A program made the position numbers and the translations under genes. DNA of 64,000 nt from Planctomycetaceae bacterium (GTDB lineage Bacteria > Planctomycetota > Planctomycetia > Planctomycetales > Planctomycetaceae), in the NCBI GenBank assembly GCA_021732845.1, contig JAKFUF010000013.1, positions 24,676 to 88,675 on the forward strand. Direction: 5' to 3'. The notes under the pieces are model-generated. The model worked only from the letters and a program-made list of their open reading frames with translations. It did not search any database and was not told the origin of the DNA. Positions 44,786 through 52,561 of the stretch are shown one piece after another. Each line of letters begins with the position of its first letter. The stretch's first letter is position 1.

Positions 44786-45140
44786 GCAGACGTGTCCGAC
44801 TGGGGGATCGCGAATCTCAGATCGGATGTTTCCGACCAAGGTCCGGTTCAGACTGAATGAATTTCAAATTTCAGATTTCAAATTTCACAGTAAAATGTCT
44901 TCTAGTCGCGTGAGCAAGCTGCTGAGCGGAGATTGCAAGCCCCCGATAACCAAGAGTTCTGCGTTGAGCGCGGGTGACAGGAAATCGGACAGGATGAAAA
45001 GGATTGAAGAGGAGAAGAAAGGATGCGGTTTCTGATTGACGGTCGAAACAAATCCTTTCTCATCCTTTTCCATCCTCTAACATCCTGTAAAAATCTCCCT
45101 GATGCGTTCGCGCCAAATCACAGATTTGGGGGAACAGAGC
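44786..45140. other. fmdB-fmdA intergenic region with GGATG-type inverted repeat
   Basis: 355 bp. It holds an AT-rich relic of the 17870/28733 repeat in opposite orientation (44860-44895) and an imperfect inverted repeat (44988-45096). Long for an operon gap, so fmdA may also have its own promoter. Confidence 0.55.
44988..45096. repeat. Purine/pyrimidine inverted repeat (GGATG type)
   Basis: The purine-rich left arm GACAGGATGAAAAGGATTGA... (44988-45031) and pyrimidine-rich right arm AAATCCTTTCTCATCCTTTT... (45050-45096) are imperfect inverted repeats built from AGGAT/ATCCT words. A long stem with a short central loop could fold in RNA. Confidence 0.6.
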
Positions 45141-46490
45141 TCAACTCGTGATCCCCACCAGCTTTTTCACCCGCCGCTCGATCTGGCTGAGGACTTCGAA
45201 ATCGCTGGGGTTGGGCGATTCGCAGGAGGGCCGCAGGGGAATGGGGACGTCGTCCATGCGATACACGGTTCCACCGGTGTGGATGCCGTACGTGGCAACC
45301 GTGAAGGCGACTGCGGCGGCACGGGTGGTAGGGGTCTCTTTGGTGTCGAGGGCGATGTACGGAATCGATGCCAGATGGCGGCGCGCTGGCTCGGAGAAAT
45401 TGGCCATCGGGTCGCAGGCAATGGTCATGCCGCTGTCAGCCTCGCCGTTCGCCAGCGTGTCCGAAGTCGTGTATTCGCCGGGATTGAACCGCGGGTAGCC
45501 ACGGGAATGATTCACGCCAAACGGATAGCCTGTCCGCCAGGAAACGACATTGTCGGCCCCCGTGACGTTGCCGTGCCCGCGGTTCGGCTTGGCCACGAAA
45601 CGGGTGAAGGCGTTCATGTCGCGCGTCAGTGCCAGCAGGGCTTCGCTGTTGGCATGCTTGCCGCGGGTCATGGTGAGCCCCATGCCAAAGAAGATCACGC
45701 CGAACTTGCAGGCCTTCATACGGGCCATCAAGTCCTGCCAGAGGGAAAGTTCCACGCCGGTGTCGCGTTTCACGATCACGGGGTCGAGGTCGACCCCCTT
45801 GGCCAGGGCTCGCAGGGTCCACAGGCCCTCAAAATCCGCCCGTGGCTTGATCTGCACAAAGATGTCGGCCGCCTTGGCGCTTTTGGTCTTGCGCACATCC
45901 ACCAGCACGCAGGTGCGGTCTTTGCGGCCGTTGGGAAGGAACATCCCCTTGGGCATCAGGCTGTATTTGGTGAAGTGGCGGGGGTGGCTCTCGGCGGGAT
46001 TCGACCCCCAGAAGATGATCATGTCACCACGGTTGATGACCTCGCCCAAAGAGCAGGTGACCTCGCCAACACCCTGAAACGCCATGCCCGACGGGCCGTG
46101 GCACACGCTGGTGGTGGTGTCGATGGTGCCGTTGACCCAGTCAGCAATGCTGACCGCCACCCGCTGGGCTTCGCACGGCGAATCGCTGAGGCCGTAAATG
46201 ATGGGATACTTCCCGTTGACCAGGATCTGGGCGGCCCGGTCGTATCCAGCCTCCAGCGGGGCGGGCTGGCCATCGACCAGGCAGCTCGGGCGGTCTTCGG
46301 TTTTGTGGTTCAGGAACCAGGCCTTGCCAAGCACGCAGGCCCGTTTCGCCTCGACAATATGATTGTCTTTGACCGTCAGGTCGATGTCATCGCAGACGCA
46401 ACCGCAAAAGGTGCAGGTCGCATCCTGAATGACTTTCAACGACTCATCGGCCTTGGGATCCGCAACGGCAGCGGTCGCCTGAGCACTCAT
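45141..46490 (-). CDS. fmdB: Formylmethanofuran dehydrogenase subunit B (W/Mo, 4Fe-4S catalytic subunit)
   Basis: A 449-aa member of the FwdB/FmdB/FhcB group. An N-terminal 4Fe-4S motif is intact: C26, C29, C33 and C52 (TCTFCGCVCDDIDL, KRACVLGK). The conserved TTSVCHGPSGMAFQGVGEV contains C130 at the position of the tungsten/molybdenum-ligand cysteine of archaeal FwdB, followed by MIIFWGSNPAESHPRHFTKY, which contacts the pterin. This subunit should therefore carry out redox chemistry on CO2/formate, unlike the FhcB of methylotrophs, which is reported to have lost Mo binding. Start ATG 46490 (MSAQATAAV) after GGGAAAG. Confidence 0.92.
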   Translation of the reverse strand: MSAQATAAVADPKADESLKVIQDATCTFCGCVCDDIDLTVKDNHIVEAKRACVLGKAWFLNHKTEDRPSCLVDGQPAPLEAGYDRAAQILVNGKYPIIYGLSDSPCEAQRVAVSIADWVNGTIDTTTSVCHGPSGMAFQGVGEVTCSLGEVINRGDMIIFWGSNPAESHPRHFTKYSLMPKGMFLPNGRKDRTCVLVDVRKTKSAKAADIFVQIKPRADFEGLWTLRALAKGVDLDPVIVKRDTGVELSLWQDLMARMKACKFGVIFFGMGLTMTRGKHANSEALLALTRDMNAFTRFVAKPNRGHGNVTGADNVVSWRTGYPFGVNHSRGYPRFNPGEYTTSDTLANGEADSGMTIACDPMANFSEPARRHLASIPYIALDTKETPTTRAAAVAFTVATYGIHTGGTVYRMDDVPIPLRPSCESPNPSDFEVLSQIERRVKKLVGITS

Positions 46491-46744
46491 GGTATTTTCT
46501 TTCCCGTCGAGGCATTCGCAAGACTGCTTGTCACCATACCTTAGCCCGTGGTGGAACCAGAGCCAACCGTGTTCTGCTGTGAGAACTCGCCAGTTTTGCA
46601 AGATGGCGGATCTTGAATCAGCCCCAGGCCGTTAGGCCCCGGTTCTGGTCAACTAGAAAACAAACGATCGCCGAAAGGATTCTGAACCGGACGCTAAGGC
46701 GGTCCGGCTAATTTCTTAATCAACTGACCGCCCTGCTTCCTCGC
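46491..46744. other. fmdD-fmdB intergenic region carrying the two-arm repeat
   Basis: 254 bp, mostly occupied by repeat element copy 3 (46619-46710). The insertion separates otherwise adjacent fmd genes. Confidence 0.55.
46619..46710. repeat. Two-arm dispersed inverted-repeat element, copy 3
   Basis: Arms 46619-46645 (starts CAGCCCCAGGCC, ends CCCCGGTTC) and 46684-46710 (starts GAACCGGACGC, ends GGTCCGGCTA) with a 38-nt spacer, in the same orientation as copy 1. The spacer also resembles copy 1 (CGATCGCCGAAAG versus CGATGGCCGAAAA). Confidence 0.85.
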
Positions 46745-47101
46745 TCAATTCGCGCTGGGACGAAGCACCTCCAGCTCAACATCGATCCCTTTGCTGGTTG
46801 GCATGCCAGATCCGTGAGTGTCCCCGCCCATCAGTTGGCTGGAGATGTTGCCATAAGCAATGAACAGCATTCCCTGCGGAAGTTCTTCAGCCTTGGCCAC
46901 CACGACAGAGACTTCAACCTGTCCGCTTTCGCTGGTCAGGCGGACCCGGTCGCCGGCGACCAGACCCAGCTTCGTCATGTCACCCGGGGCCACCTGCAGC
47001 GAATTGATTTCCCGCTGATACTTTTCCTGGAACTTTCCCTCGCTGATTCCGCAGCCCTGGTCGCTGGTTCTGCCGGGAATGAGGATGAAGGTTTCGGACA
47101 T
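46745..47101 (-). CDS. fmdD: Formylmethanofuran dehydrogenase subunit D (molybdopterin dinucleotide-binding, FwdD type)
   Basis: A 118-aa protein like archaeal FwdD/FmdD: ILIPGRTSDQGCGISEGKFQ, QVAPGDMTKLGLVAGDRVRL, and GMLFIAYGNISSQLMG followed by GSGMPTSKGIDVELEV. FwdD supplies the C-terminal pterin-binding domain that in most Mo/W oxidoreductases is fused to the catalytic subunit. Its presence supports a genuine metal-pterin enzyme rather than the hydrolytic Fhc complex, whose D subunit is an unrelated formyltransferase. It starts 20 bp after the AOR stop, so these two are co-transcribed. Confidence 0.9.
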   Translation of the reverse strand: MSETFILIPGRTSDQGCGISEGKFQEKYQREINSLQVAPGDMTKLGLVAGDRVRLTSESGQVEVSVVVAKAEELPQGMLFIAYGNISSQLMGGDTHGSGMPTSKGIDVELEVLRPSAN

Positions 47102-47121
47102 GGGAGGCCTTGATGTGGAGT

Positions 47122-48894
47122 TTATTCGGCTTCGGGGATCCAGCCTTCCGGGCTCCAGCCACGTGCCAGATTGTAGGCCCGCACGAGTGCGGCCAGCCGG
47201 TCGGCGGAAAGTTGGGCGCGGGTGTCATCGGGCAGGGCTTGCTGCAGCATTCTCTCAGGCAAAGTGTCTTCGGCAGGCGTCCACCCCGCAAGGATGTTAA
47301 ACCGCTTCTTGGCGGTGACAATCCGTCGGGCGGTCTGTCGCAGTTCTTCCGCGGTCACTTCCCAGCCGGTGACCAAACTCAGGATCTCGGCAGATTCTTT
47401 AAAGAAATCGGTAAACACCCCCCGCAGAAACTTGCAGAGAATCAGCGAATCCATCAGGGCCGCCTTGTCTTCGGTCTCCACGGCCAGATGAGCCGATTCC
47501 GGCCCCACATTGTATCGGTCCACCGCTTCAGAAAAATCGACTTCATAGGCTCCAGAGCGGTTGTGATCCGCCCCGCGTGAACCCACCGCGAAGCCGAGCG
47601 CCATCGTCTGCAGGCCGCGGGGGTCGTATCCGGGAATCTCCAGCCCCTTCACCTGCGGGGCGAAATCAATCGAATCGTGGCCGATCTCGTGCGCCATCCG
47701 TCGGCTTCCCAGTGCCAGCAGTCGGCCAATCCCGTCTCCGGTCACAATCAAGTCGAGGGCCTGTAAGAGCGCAGGTCCATCGCCAAACTTCAGCCAGGGT
47801 TCATCGAGCAGTCCGCGTTCCACGCACTCCATGGCAAACGCGATGGTTCCACCGGCACTGATGGTGTCCAGGCCCAGGTCATCGCAGCGGCGGCAGGCTT
47901 CCAGGACCGCCTCGGCATCGTCGATGCCGCAGAGTGGTCCGAGGGCGAACAGGTTTTCATATTCCAGCCGCACGGAGCCCTTGCCATTCCTGAGTCCGTA
48001 CAGATGCTCACAGCCGATGGTGCAGGCGGCGCAGGAAGACCGCGTCCGATCGCGCGCCACGCCCAGTTCTTCCGGCGAAATGGCCGCCGCGCCGGCAAAG
48101 CTGCCTTGTTGAAAATTGCGCGTCGGCAGCACGTTCAAGCGATTGAAGGTCAGCAGGTTTGAGGCAGTCCCCAATTCACGGTATTTCGCCGTGGCTGGAC
48201 CGAACGATTTTTGTGAGAACTGCCGGGCCAACTCCACCAAGGCGGGCGGATCAGCCCACTGTGGACGATGTGAGCCACGAACGGCGACCGCCTTGATATT
48301 CTTCGACCCCAATACCGCCCCGCTTCCGCCGCGGCCGGCATGCCGGCCGTCGTGCGAGATGGTGGCATAACTCACCTGCCGCTCGCCGGCGGGGCCAATC
48401 GTGGCGGTTTGGAACTCCGCGCCGAAACGCCCGCGCAGCGCCTGTTCTGTCTCCCGTGTGGAAAGCCCGAGAAACTCGTCTGCGGGTTCAAGATCCACCT
48501 TGCCGTCGTCAATGACCAGGATCGATGGCCGAGCGGCCCTCCCCGTGAGCAGGATGGCATCGTAGCCCGTCTTCTTGCCGGCCAGCGCGAATCCACTGCT
48601 GGCCAGGGAGTCGTTGATCCGATGTGTGAGCGGACTCTTAGAGACAACCGCGAACTTGGCCGAGGTTGTCAGCGGGCTCCCCACCAAGGGGCTGAACACA
48701 AATGCCAGCGACGCCGCCAGCGACAGCGGGTCTGCGGTCGCCGCCCCTTCCTTTAAGAGCAGGGCCACACCCAGCCCACTGCCACCAAGATGCTGGCGCA
48801 GGAATGCTTCCGCGAGGGGTACCGGCTCGCCCGAACCGGCCGTCAAATCAATGCGCAGATAGCGGCTGTGAAAGCCGGGGATCGGGGATGCCAT
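47122..48894 (-). CDS. aor: Tungsten-dependent aldehyde:ferredoxin oxidoreductase
   Basis: A 590-aa AOR-family enzyme, near the usual ~600 aa, converting an aldehyde to a carboxylate (or the reverse) with ferredoxin. The N-terminal pterin-binding part has LRQHLGGSGLGVALLL and GRHAGRGGSGAVLGSKNIKA. The 4Fe-4S cysteines are C288, C291 and C295 in SCAACTIGCEHLYG plus C487 in LILCKFLRG. The pterin-binding DDLGLDTISAG corresponds to the family DxxGLD/C motif. All key cofactor residues are present. Start ATG 48894 (MASPIPGFHSRYLRIDL). It lies between moaD-like and fmdD genes on the same strand, with gaps of 44 and 20 bp, suggesting one operon and a shared W-pterin supply. Substrate unknown. Confidence 0.93.
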   Translation of the reverse strand: MASPIPGFHSRYLRIDLTAGSGEPVPLAEAFLRQHLGGSGLGVALLLKEGAATADPLSLAASLAFVFSPLVGSPLTTSAKFAVVSKSPLTHRINDSLASSGFALAGKKTGYDAILLTGRAARPSILVIDDGKVDLEPADEFLGLSTRETEQALRGRFGAEFQTATIGPAGERQVSYATISHDGRHAGRGGSGAVLGSKNIKAVAVRGSHRPQWADPPALVELARQFSQKSFGPATAKYRELGTASNLLTFNRLNVLPTRNFQQGSFAGAAAISPEELGVARDRTRSSCAACTIGCEHLYGLRNGKGSVRLEYENLFALGPLCGIDDAEAVLEACRRCDDLGLDTISAGGTIAFAMECVERGLLDEPWLKFGDGPALLQALDLIVTGDGIGRLLALGSRRMAHEIGHDSIDFAPQVKGLEIPGYDPRGLQTMALGFAVGSRGADHNRSGAYEVDFSEAVDRYNVGPESAHLAVETEDKAALMDSLILCKFLRGVFTDFFKESAEILSLVTGWEVTAEELRQTARRIVTAKKRFNILAGWTPAEDTLPERMLQQALPDDTRAQLSADRLAALVRAYNLARGWSPEGWIPEAE

Positions 48895-48938
48895 AAACTC
48901 GCCATCGGTCCGTTCTCGGTGAGGTGACGCCTCATTAT

Positions 48939-49202
48939 TCAACCGCCGGCATCCAGCGGCAGCAGCAACACGGTGTCGCCTTCGGAGAGTGCCGTCTCCT
49001 GTGCCGTGACGAATCGTTGACCACCCAGGTTTGCCGTGAAACCGGGCCGCAACGTCCGTCCGGCGATGCACGATTCCGCCAGGCGAGGAAATCGAGCGGC
49101 GAGGTCGGCCAGCACGTCGCCCAGGCAGTGCCCGTGCGCCGTGGTTTGAGCCACGCCTGCCCGCGCTCGGGCAATCCCAAACAGCTCAACGACGACCTGC
49201 AT
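48939..49202 (-). CDS. MoaD/ThiS-like sulfur carrier protein
   Basis: An 87-aa ubiquitin-like sulfur carrier: MQVVVELFGIARARAG, an acidic/hydrophobic middle (GDVLADLAARFPRL), SEGDTVLLLPLDAGG at the C-terminus with the terminal Gly-Gly that is thiocarboxylated. It donates sulfur for the dithiolene of the pterin cofactor. Position immediately upstream of the AOR gene is the arrangement often seen for AOR-dedicated MoaD proteins. ATG 49202 is preferred over a GTG at 49205. Divergent from moeA across 141 bp. Confidence 0.88.
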   Translation of the reverse strand: MQVVVELFGIARARAGVAQTTAHGHCLGDVLADLAARFPRLAESCIAGRTLRPGFTANLGGQRFVTAQETALSEGDTVLLLPLDAGG

Positions 49203-49343
49203 CACCCGCGGGCCTCACGACGGAATCAACATTCCACAGATTCTAATGATACAATCGGCTCTCGGCTGCGACAACGACTTCTCCGTGGGTGCGATGGCGT
49301 CGTGTCGAGTCAAACTCATCGATTTCGTGGAATAACTCCAGCC

Positions 49344-50600
49344 ATGCCCGCACCCGAACCTGTTTCGCCGAACACCGATGTCCGCATGCGGGGCTTCGCC
49401 CAGCGCGCGACTGTCGAGGCCGCCACCGCCTGGATTGATTCGGCCCTGCCGGCCTTTCCCCTGTTGCCCACAGAGCCGGTTCCACTCCAGGCGGCCGCAG
49501 GGCGGATCCTGGCGGCGGAGATCCTCAGTACGGTCAATGTCCCCCGTTTCGCGCGGTCCATGATGGATGGATTTGCGGTGCGCGGCGAGGACACCTATGG
49601 AGCCACGCCCTACAACTCCCTGCCGTTGCGCATTCGTGGGACCTGTCTTCCCGGCGTGCCCTTCGCTGGCACACTGCTACCAGGAGAAGCAGTGCGGATC
49701 ATGACTGGGGCACCGTTGCCGCCAGGAGCCGATGCGGTGCTGCCGGTGGAACACACGGTGCTCGATGGAACGCAGGTTCTCGCCCAGGGCGAAGTCTCCG
49801 CCGGCAAGCATGTCGCCCAAGTCGGCGAGGACATCCGTACCGACGAATGTGTACTGCCCGCCGGTCGGCGGTTGCGGCCTCAAGATCTCGGGGTGTTGTC
49901 ATCGATCGGTGTCGGCCAGGTGACCGTCGTCCGTGCTCCCCGGGTCCGGATCCTGATCACCGGGAACGAACTCTTGCCAGCCGGAACACCGCCCGCCGGC
50001 TATCGGATTGCCGACGCCAACGGCCCCATGCTCAGCGCCCTCGTGGCTCGCGATGGTGGGGATCTGTTGGCGGACGAGATGATCCCCGACGATCGCCAGT
50101 CGATCCGGGAGGCGTTGCTTGCTCCGGCGGATCTGGTCCTCGTCTCGGGGGGCTCGAGCGTCGGCGTGGAAGATCATGCCCCTGTCCTGCTGGCGGAAGA
50201 GGGCGAACTGGCCATTCACGGCGTCGCCATGCGGCCCAGCAGTCCCGCCGGCATGGGGCGATTGTCGGACCGGCTGGTGTTTTTGCTTCCTGGGAACCCG
50301 GTCTCGTGCCTGTGCGCCTACGATTTCTTTGCCGGCCGGGCGATTCGCGCCCTTGGCGGCCGTGCGAAAGACTGGCCCTATCGCCGCATCCAGGGCACGC
50401 TGACACGAAAGCTGGTGTCGACCGTCGGTCGCGTCGACTACGCCCGCGTGCGGGTTCGAGGGGCTGAGGTTGAGCCACTGGCGATCAGTGGTGCCTCGAT
50501 TCTGAGTTCGACGACCCGTGCGGACGGGTTCATTGTGGTGCCTGCCGACAGCGAAGGCTCTCCGCCCGGAGCCACGGTCGATGTCTTTCTCTATGACTGA
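49344..50600 (+). CDS. moeA: Molybdenum/tungsten insertase MoeA, first paralogue
   Basis: A 418-aa MoeA that inserts Mo or W into adenylated molybdopterin. Motifs: N-terminal ARSMMDGFAVRGEDT, LPGEAVRIMTGAPLPPGADA, VRILITGNELLPAGTPP, central LVSGGSSVGVEDHAPV and FLLPGNPVSCLCAY, then the C-terminal domain. Start ATG 49344; a longer frame upstream overlaps moaD and is unlikely. It is five bases upstream of the second MoeA gene, so the two are co-transcribed, divergently from the moaD-AOR-fmd run. Confidence 0.92.
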   Translation: MPAPEPVSPNTDVRMRGFAQRATVEAATAWIDSALPAFPLLPTEPVPLQAAAGRILAAEILSTVNVPRFARSMMDGFAVRGEDTYGATPYNSLPLRIRGTCLPGVPFAGTLLPGEAVRIMTGAPLPPGADAVLPVEHTVLDGTQVLAQGEVSAGKHVAQVGEDIRTDECVLPAGRRLRPQDLGVLSSIGVGQVTVVRAPRVRILITGNELLPAGTPPAGYRIADANGPMLSALVARDGGDLLADEMIPDDRQSIREALLAPADLVLVSGGSSVGVEDHAPVLLAEEGELAIHGVAMRPSSPAGMGRLSDRLVFLLPGNPVSCLCAYDFFAGRAIRALGGRAKDWPYRRIQGTLTRKLVSTVGRVDYARVRVRGAEVEPLAISGASILSSTTRADGFIVVPADSEGSPPGATVDVFLYD

Positions 50601-50605
50601 TCCCC

Positions 50606-52522
50606 ATGTCACAGCAAGATCAGTTCCTGAATGTCATTGACCGCGACGAAGCCGAAGCCCGGTTTCGGGCGGCGCTGTCATTGCAGCCGTTGGGCAACGA
50701 AGAGCTTCCGCTGGCGGACAGCTTGGGCCGCGCCTTGGCCGCTGATGTGCTCGCCCGCGTCGACGTGCCGTCGTTTGACCGCTCGAACTATGACGGCTTT
50801 GCCCTGCGGGCCAGCGACACCTTCGGTGCCAGCGAAATGTCGCCGCGAACGGTGCGGTTGCAGGCCGGCACTCTCGACGCGGGAACCCCAGCCACCCAAT
50901 TCGTGGCTCCCGGCGAGGCCGTGGCGATTGCCACGGGCGGGATGATCCCGCGCGGTGCCGATGCGGTCCTGATGATTGAACACTCCGATGTCCAGCAGGA
51001 CCGGCTTCTCGTTCGCCGGGCGGTCACTCCGGGGTTTGGTGTCGCATTCGCGGGCACCGACATCGCCCGTGGGGAAACTGTCCTGCGGGCCGGAACCCTG
51101 TTGACCAGCCGCGAGACCGGCGTGCTGGCCGCCATTGGCGAGAGTCGGGTTCTCGTGTGGCGGCGTCCGCGGGTGGCGATCATCTCCACGGGGAACGAGA
51201 TCATTGCCCCCGGTGAGCCCATGCGACCCGCGGCCGTCTACGACTCCAACTCCCAGGTGCTGGCGGACGCGGTGCGGGAACTGGGTGGTCTGCCTCGCCA
51301 TTGGGGGATCGTCAAAGACGACGTGGCTGCGCTGCGGTCCATGATGCAGGCCGCACTGGCGGAATCCGATCTCGTGCTCCTCTCGGGTGGAACCAGCAAG
51401 GGAAAGGGCGACTTGTGTTATCGGGTCGTCGAAGAGCTGACAGATCCCGGCATCGTCGTTCACGGCGTGGCTCTCAAGCCCGGCAAGCCGCTGTGCCTGG
51501 CGGTCACGGGCGGCAAGCCAGTGGTCATCCTCCCCGGCTTCCCCACCTCGGCAATTTTCACCTTTCACGAATTCGTGGCTCCCGTCCTTCGAGCCTTTGC
51601 CGGGCTACCTGGCGAACAGCAGGAAACGATCCCAGCCACGCTGGCGATGAAGGCCAATTCCGAGATCGGCCGCACCGAGTACCTGCTGGTCGGGCTGGTG
51701 AAAACGGACGAAGGATTGTCAGCGTTCCCCATGGGCAAGGGCTCGGGATCGGTGACCACCTTCAGCCGCGCGGACGGTTTCGTCACCATTCCCCGGCACA
51801 CCGAAATCGTCGACGCGGGCCAAGAGGTGCAGGTCCGGCTGCTCGGCCGCGGGCTGCAGATCGCGGACCTGATCGTGATCGGCAGCCACTGCGTGGGTCT
51901 CGATTTTCTGTTGTCTCAATTGCAGCGGAGGCAGATCACTTCGAAGCTGCTGACGGTCGGCAGTTCCGCCGGCTTGCTGGCCGCGAAGCGGGGCGAATGC
52001 GATGTCGCCGGGGTCCATCTGCTCGATCCCGATTCGGGCGCGTACAACCGCCCGTTCCTCTCCGAAACCGTGGAACTCATCACCGGCTACGGGCGGTCGC
52101 AGGGCATTCTGTTCCGCCGTGGCGACGCTCGGTTCGAAGGCCGAACCCTCGCAGAGATTCTCAAGGCCGTGACCAAGACCGACGAGACCAACTGCGTCAT
52201 GGTCAACCGCAATCAGGGCAGCGGAACGCGGATCCTCATCGACCGGCTTCTCGCGGGTGCTAAGCCACATGGCTACGCCGTGCAGCCCAGCAATCACAAC
52301 GCGGTCGCCGCGGCGATCGCCCAGGGCCGGGCCGACTGGGGGTTGGCCATCGAGTCGGTCGCCGTGGCTAACGGCCTCGGCTTCTTGCCTTACCAAGAAG
52401 AGCGGTACGACTTCGTGATCCCCAAGTCACGGCAAGATCGGCCCGCCATCCGGGCCTTCGTTGAACTTCTGGCCGAGCCCGCCACACATCAGCGGCTCAC
52501 CGAGCTGGGGTTTCGCGTCTAA
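50606..52522 (+). CDS. MoeA fused to a periplasmic-binding-protein-like domain
   Basis: A 638-aa two-domain protein. Residues 1-~405 are a complete MoeA (FDRSNYDGFALRASDT, GEAVAIATGGMIPRGADAVL, LVLLSGGTSKGKGDLCYRVV, VVILPGFPTSAIFTFHEFV). Residues ~415-638 are a PBP-like domain as in archaeal MoeA-'LysR substrate-binding' fusions, with DLIVIGSHCVGLDFLLSQLQ, VNRNQGSGTRILIDRLL and NHNAVAAAIAQGRADWGLAI. It may bind oxyanions or regulate metal choice; that is inferred. Two MoeA paralogues are typical of tungsten users, where one may serve W and the other Mo. It converges with fmdC, 39 bp apart. Confidence 0.9.
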   Translation: MSQQDQFLNVIDRDEAEARFRAALSLQPLGNEELPLADSLGRALAADVLARVDVPSFDRSNYDGFALRASDTFGASEMSPRTVRLQAGTLDAGTPATQFVAPGEAVAIATGGMIPRGADAVLMIEHSDVQQDRLLVRRAVTPGFGVAFAGTDIARGETVLRAGTLLTSRETGVLAAIGESRVLVWRRPRVAIISTGNEIIAPGEPMRPAAVYDSNSQVLADAVRELGGLPRHWGIVKDDVAALRSMMQAALAESDLVLLSGGTSKGKGDLCYRVVEELTDPGIVVHGVALKPGKPLCLAVTGGKPVVILPGFPTSAIFTFHEFVAPVLRAFAGLPGEQQETIPATLAMKANSEIGRTEYLLVGLVKTDEGLSAFPMGKGSGSVTTFSRADGFVTIPRHTEIVDAGQEVQVRLLGRGLQIADLIVIGSHCVGLDFLLSQLQRRQITSKLLTVGSSAGLLAAKRGECDVAGVHLLDPDSGAYNRPFLSETVELITGYGRSQGILFRRGDARFEGRTLAEILKAVTKTDETNCVMVNRNQGSGTRILIDRLLAGAKPHGYAVQPSNHNAVAAAIAQGRADWGLAIESVAVANGLGFLPYQEERYDFVIPKSRQDRPAIRAFVELLAEPATHQRLTELGFRV

Positions 52523-52561
52523 CACACGGGAGCACCTGCCTCCGTTAGGCAGACACCTTCG

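Noticed and set aside
43118..46490. Assignment as the hydrolytic Fhc formyltransferase/hydrolase complex of methylotrophs
   Set aside because: A FwdD-type subunit and the intact metal-ligand cysteine in subunit B fit the redox enzyme better, and no FhcD (Ftr) gene is present in the window.
45102..46544. 480-codon plus-strand frame opposite fmdB
   Set aside because: The minus strand encodes an intact FmdB with cysteine motifs; the plus frame is a mirror artefact.
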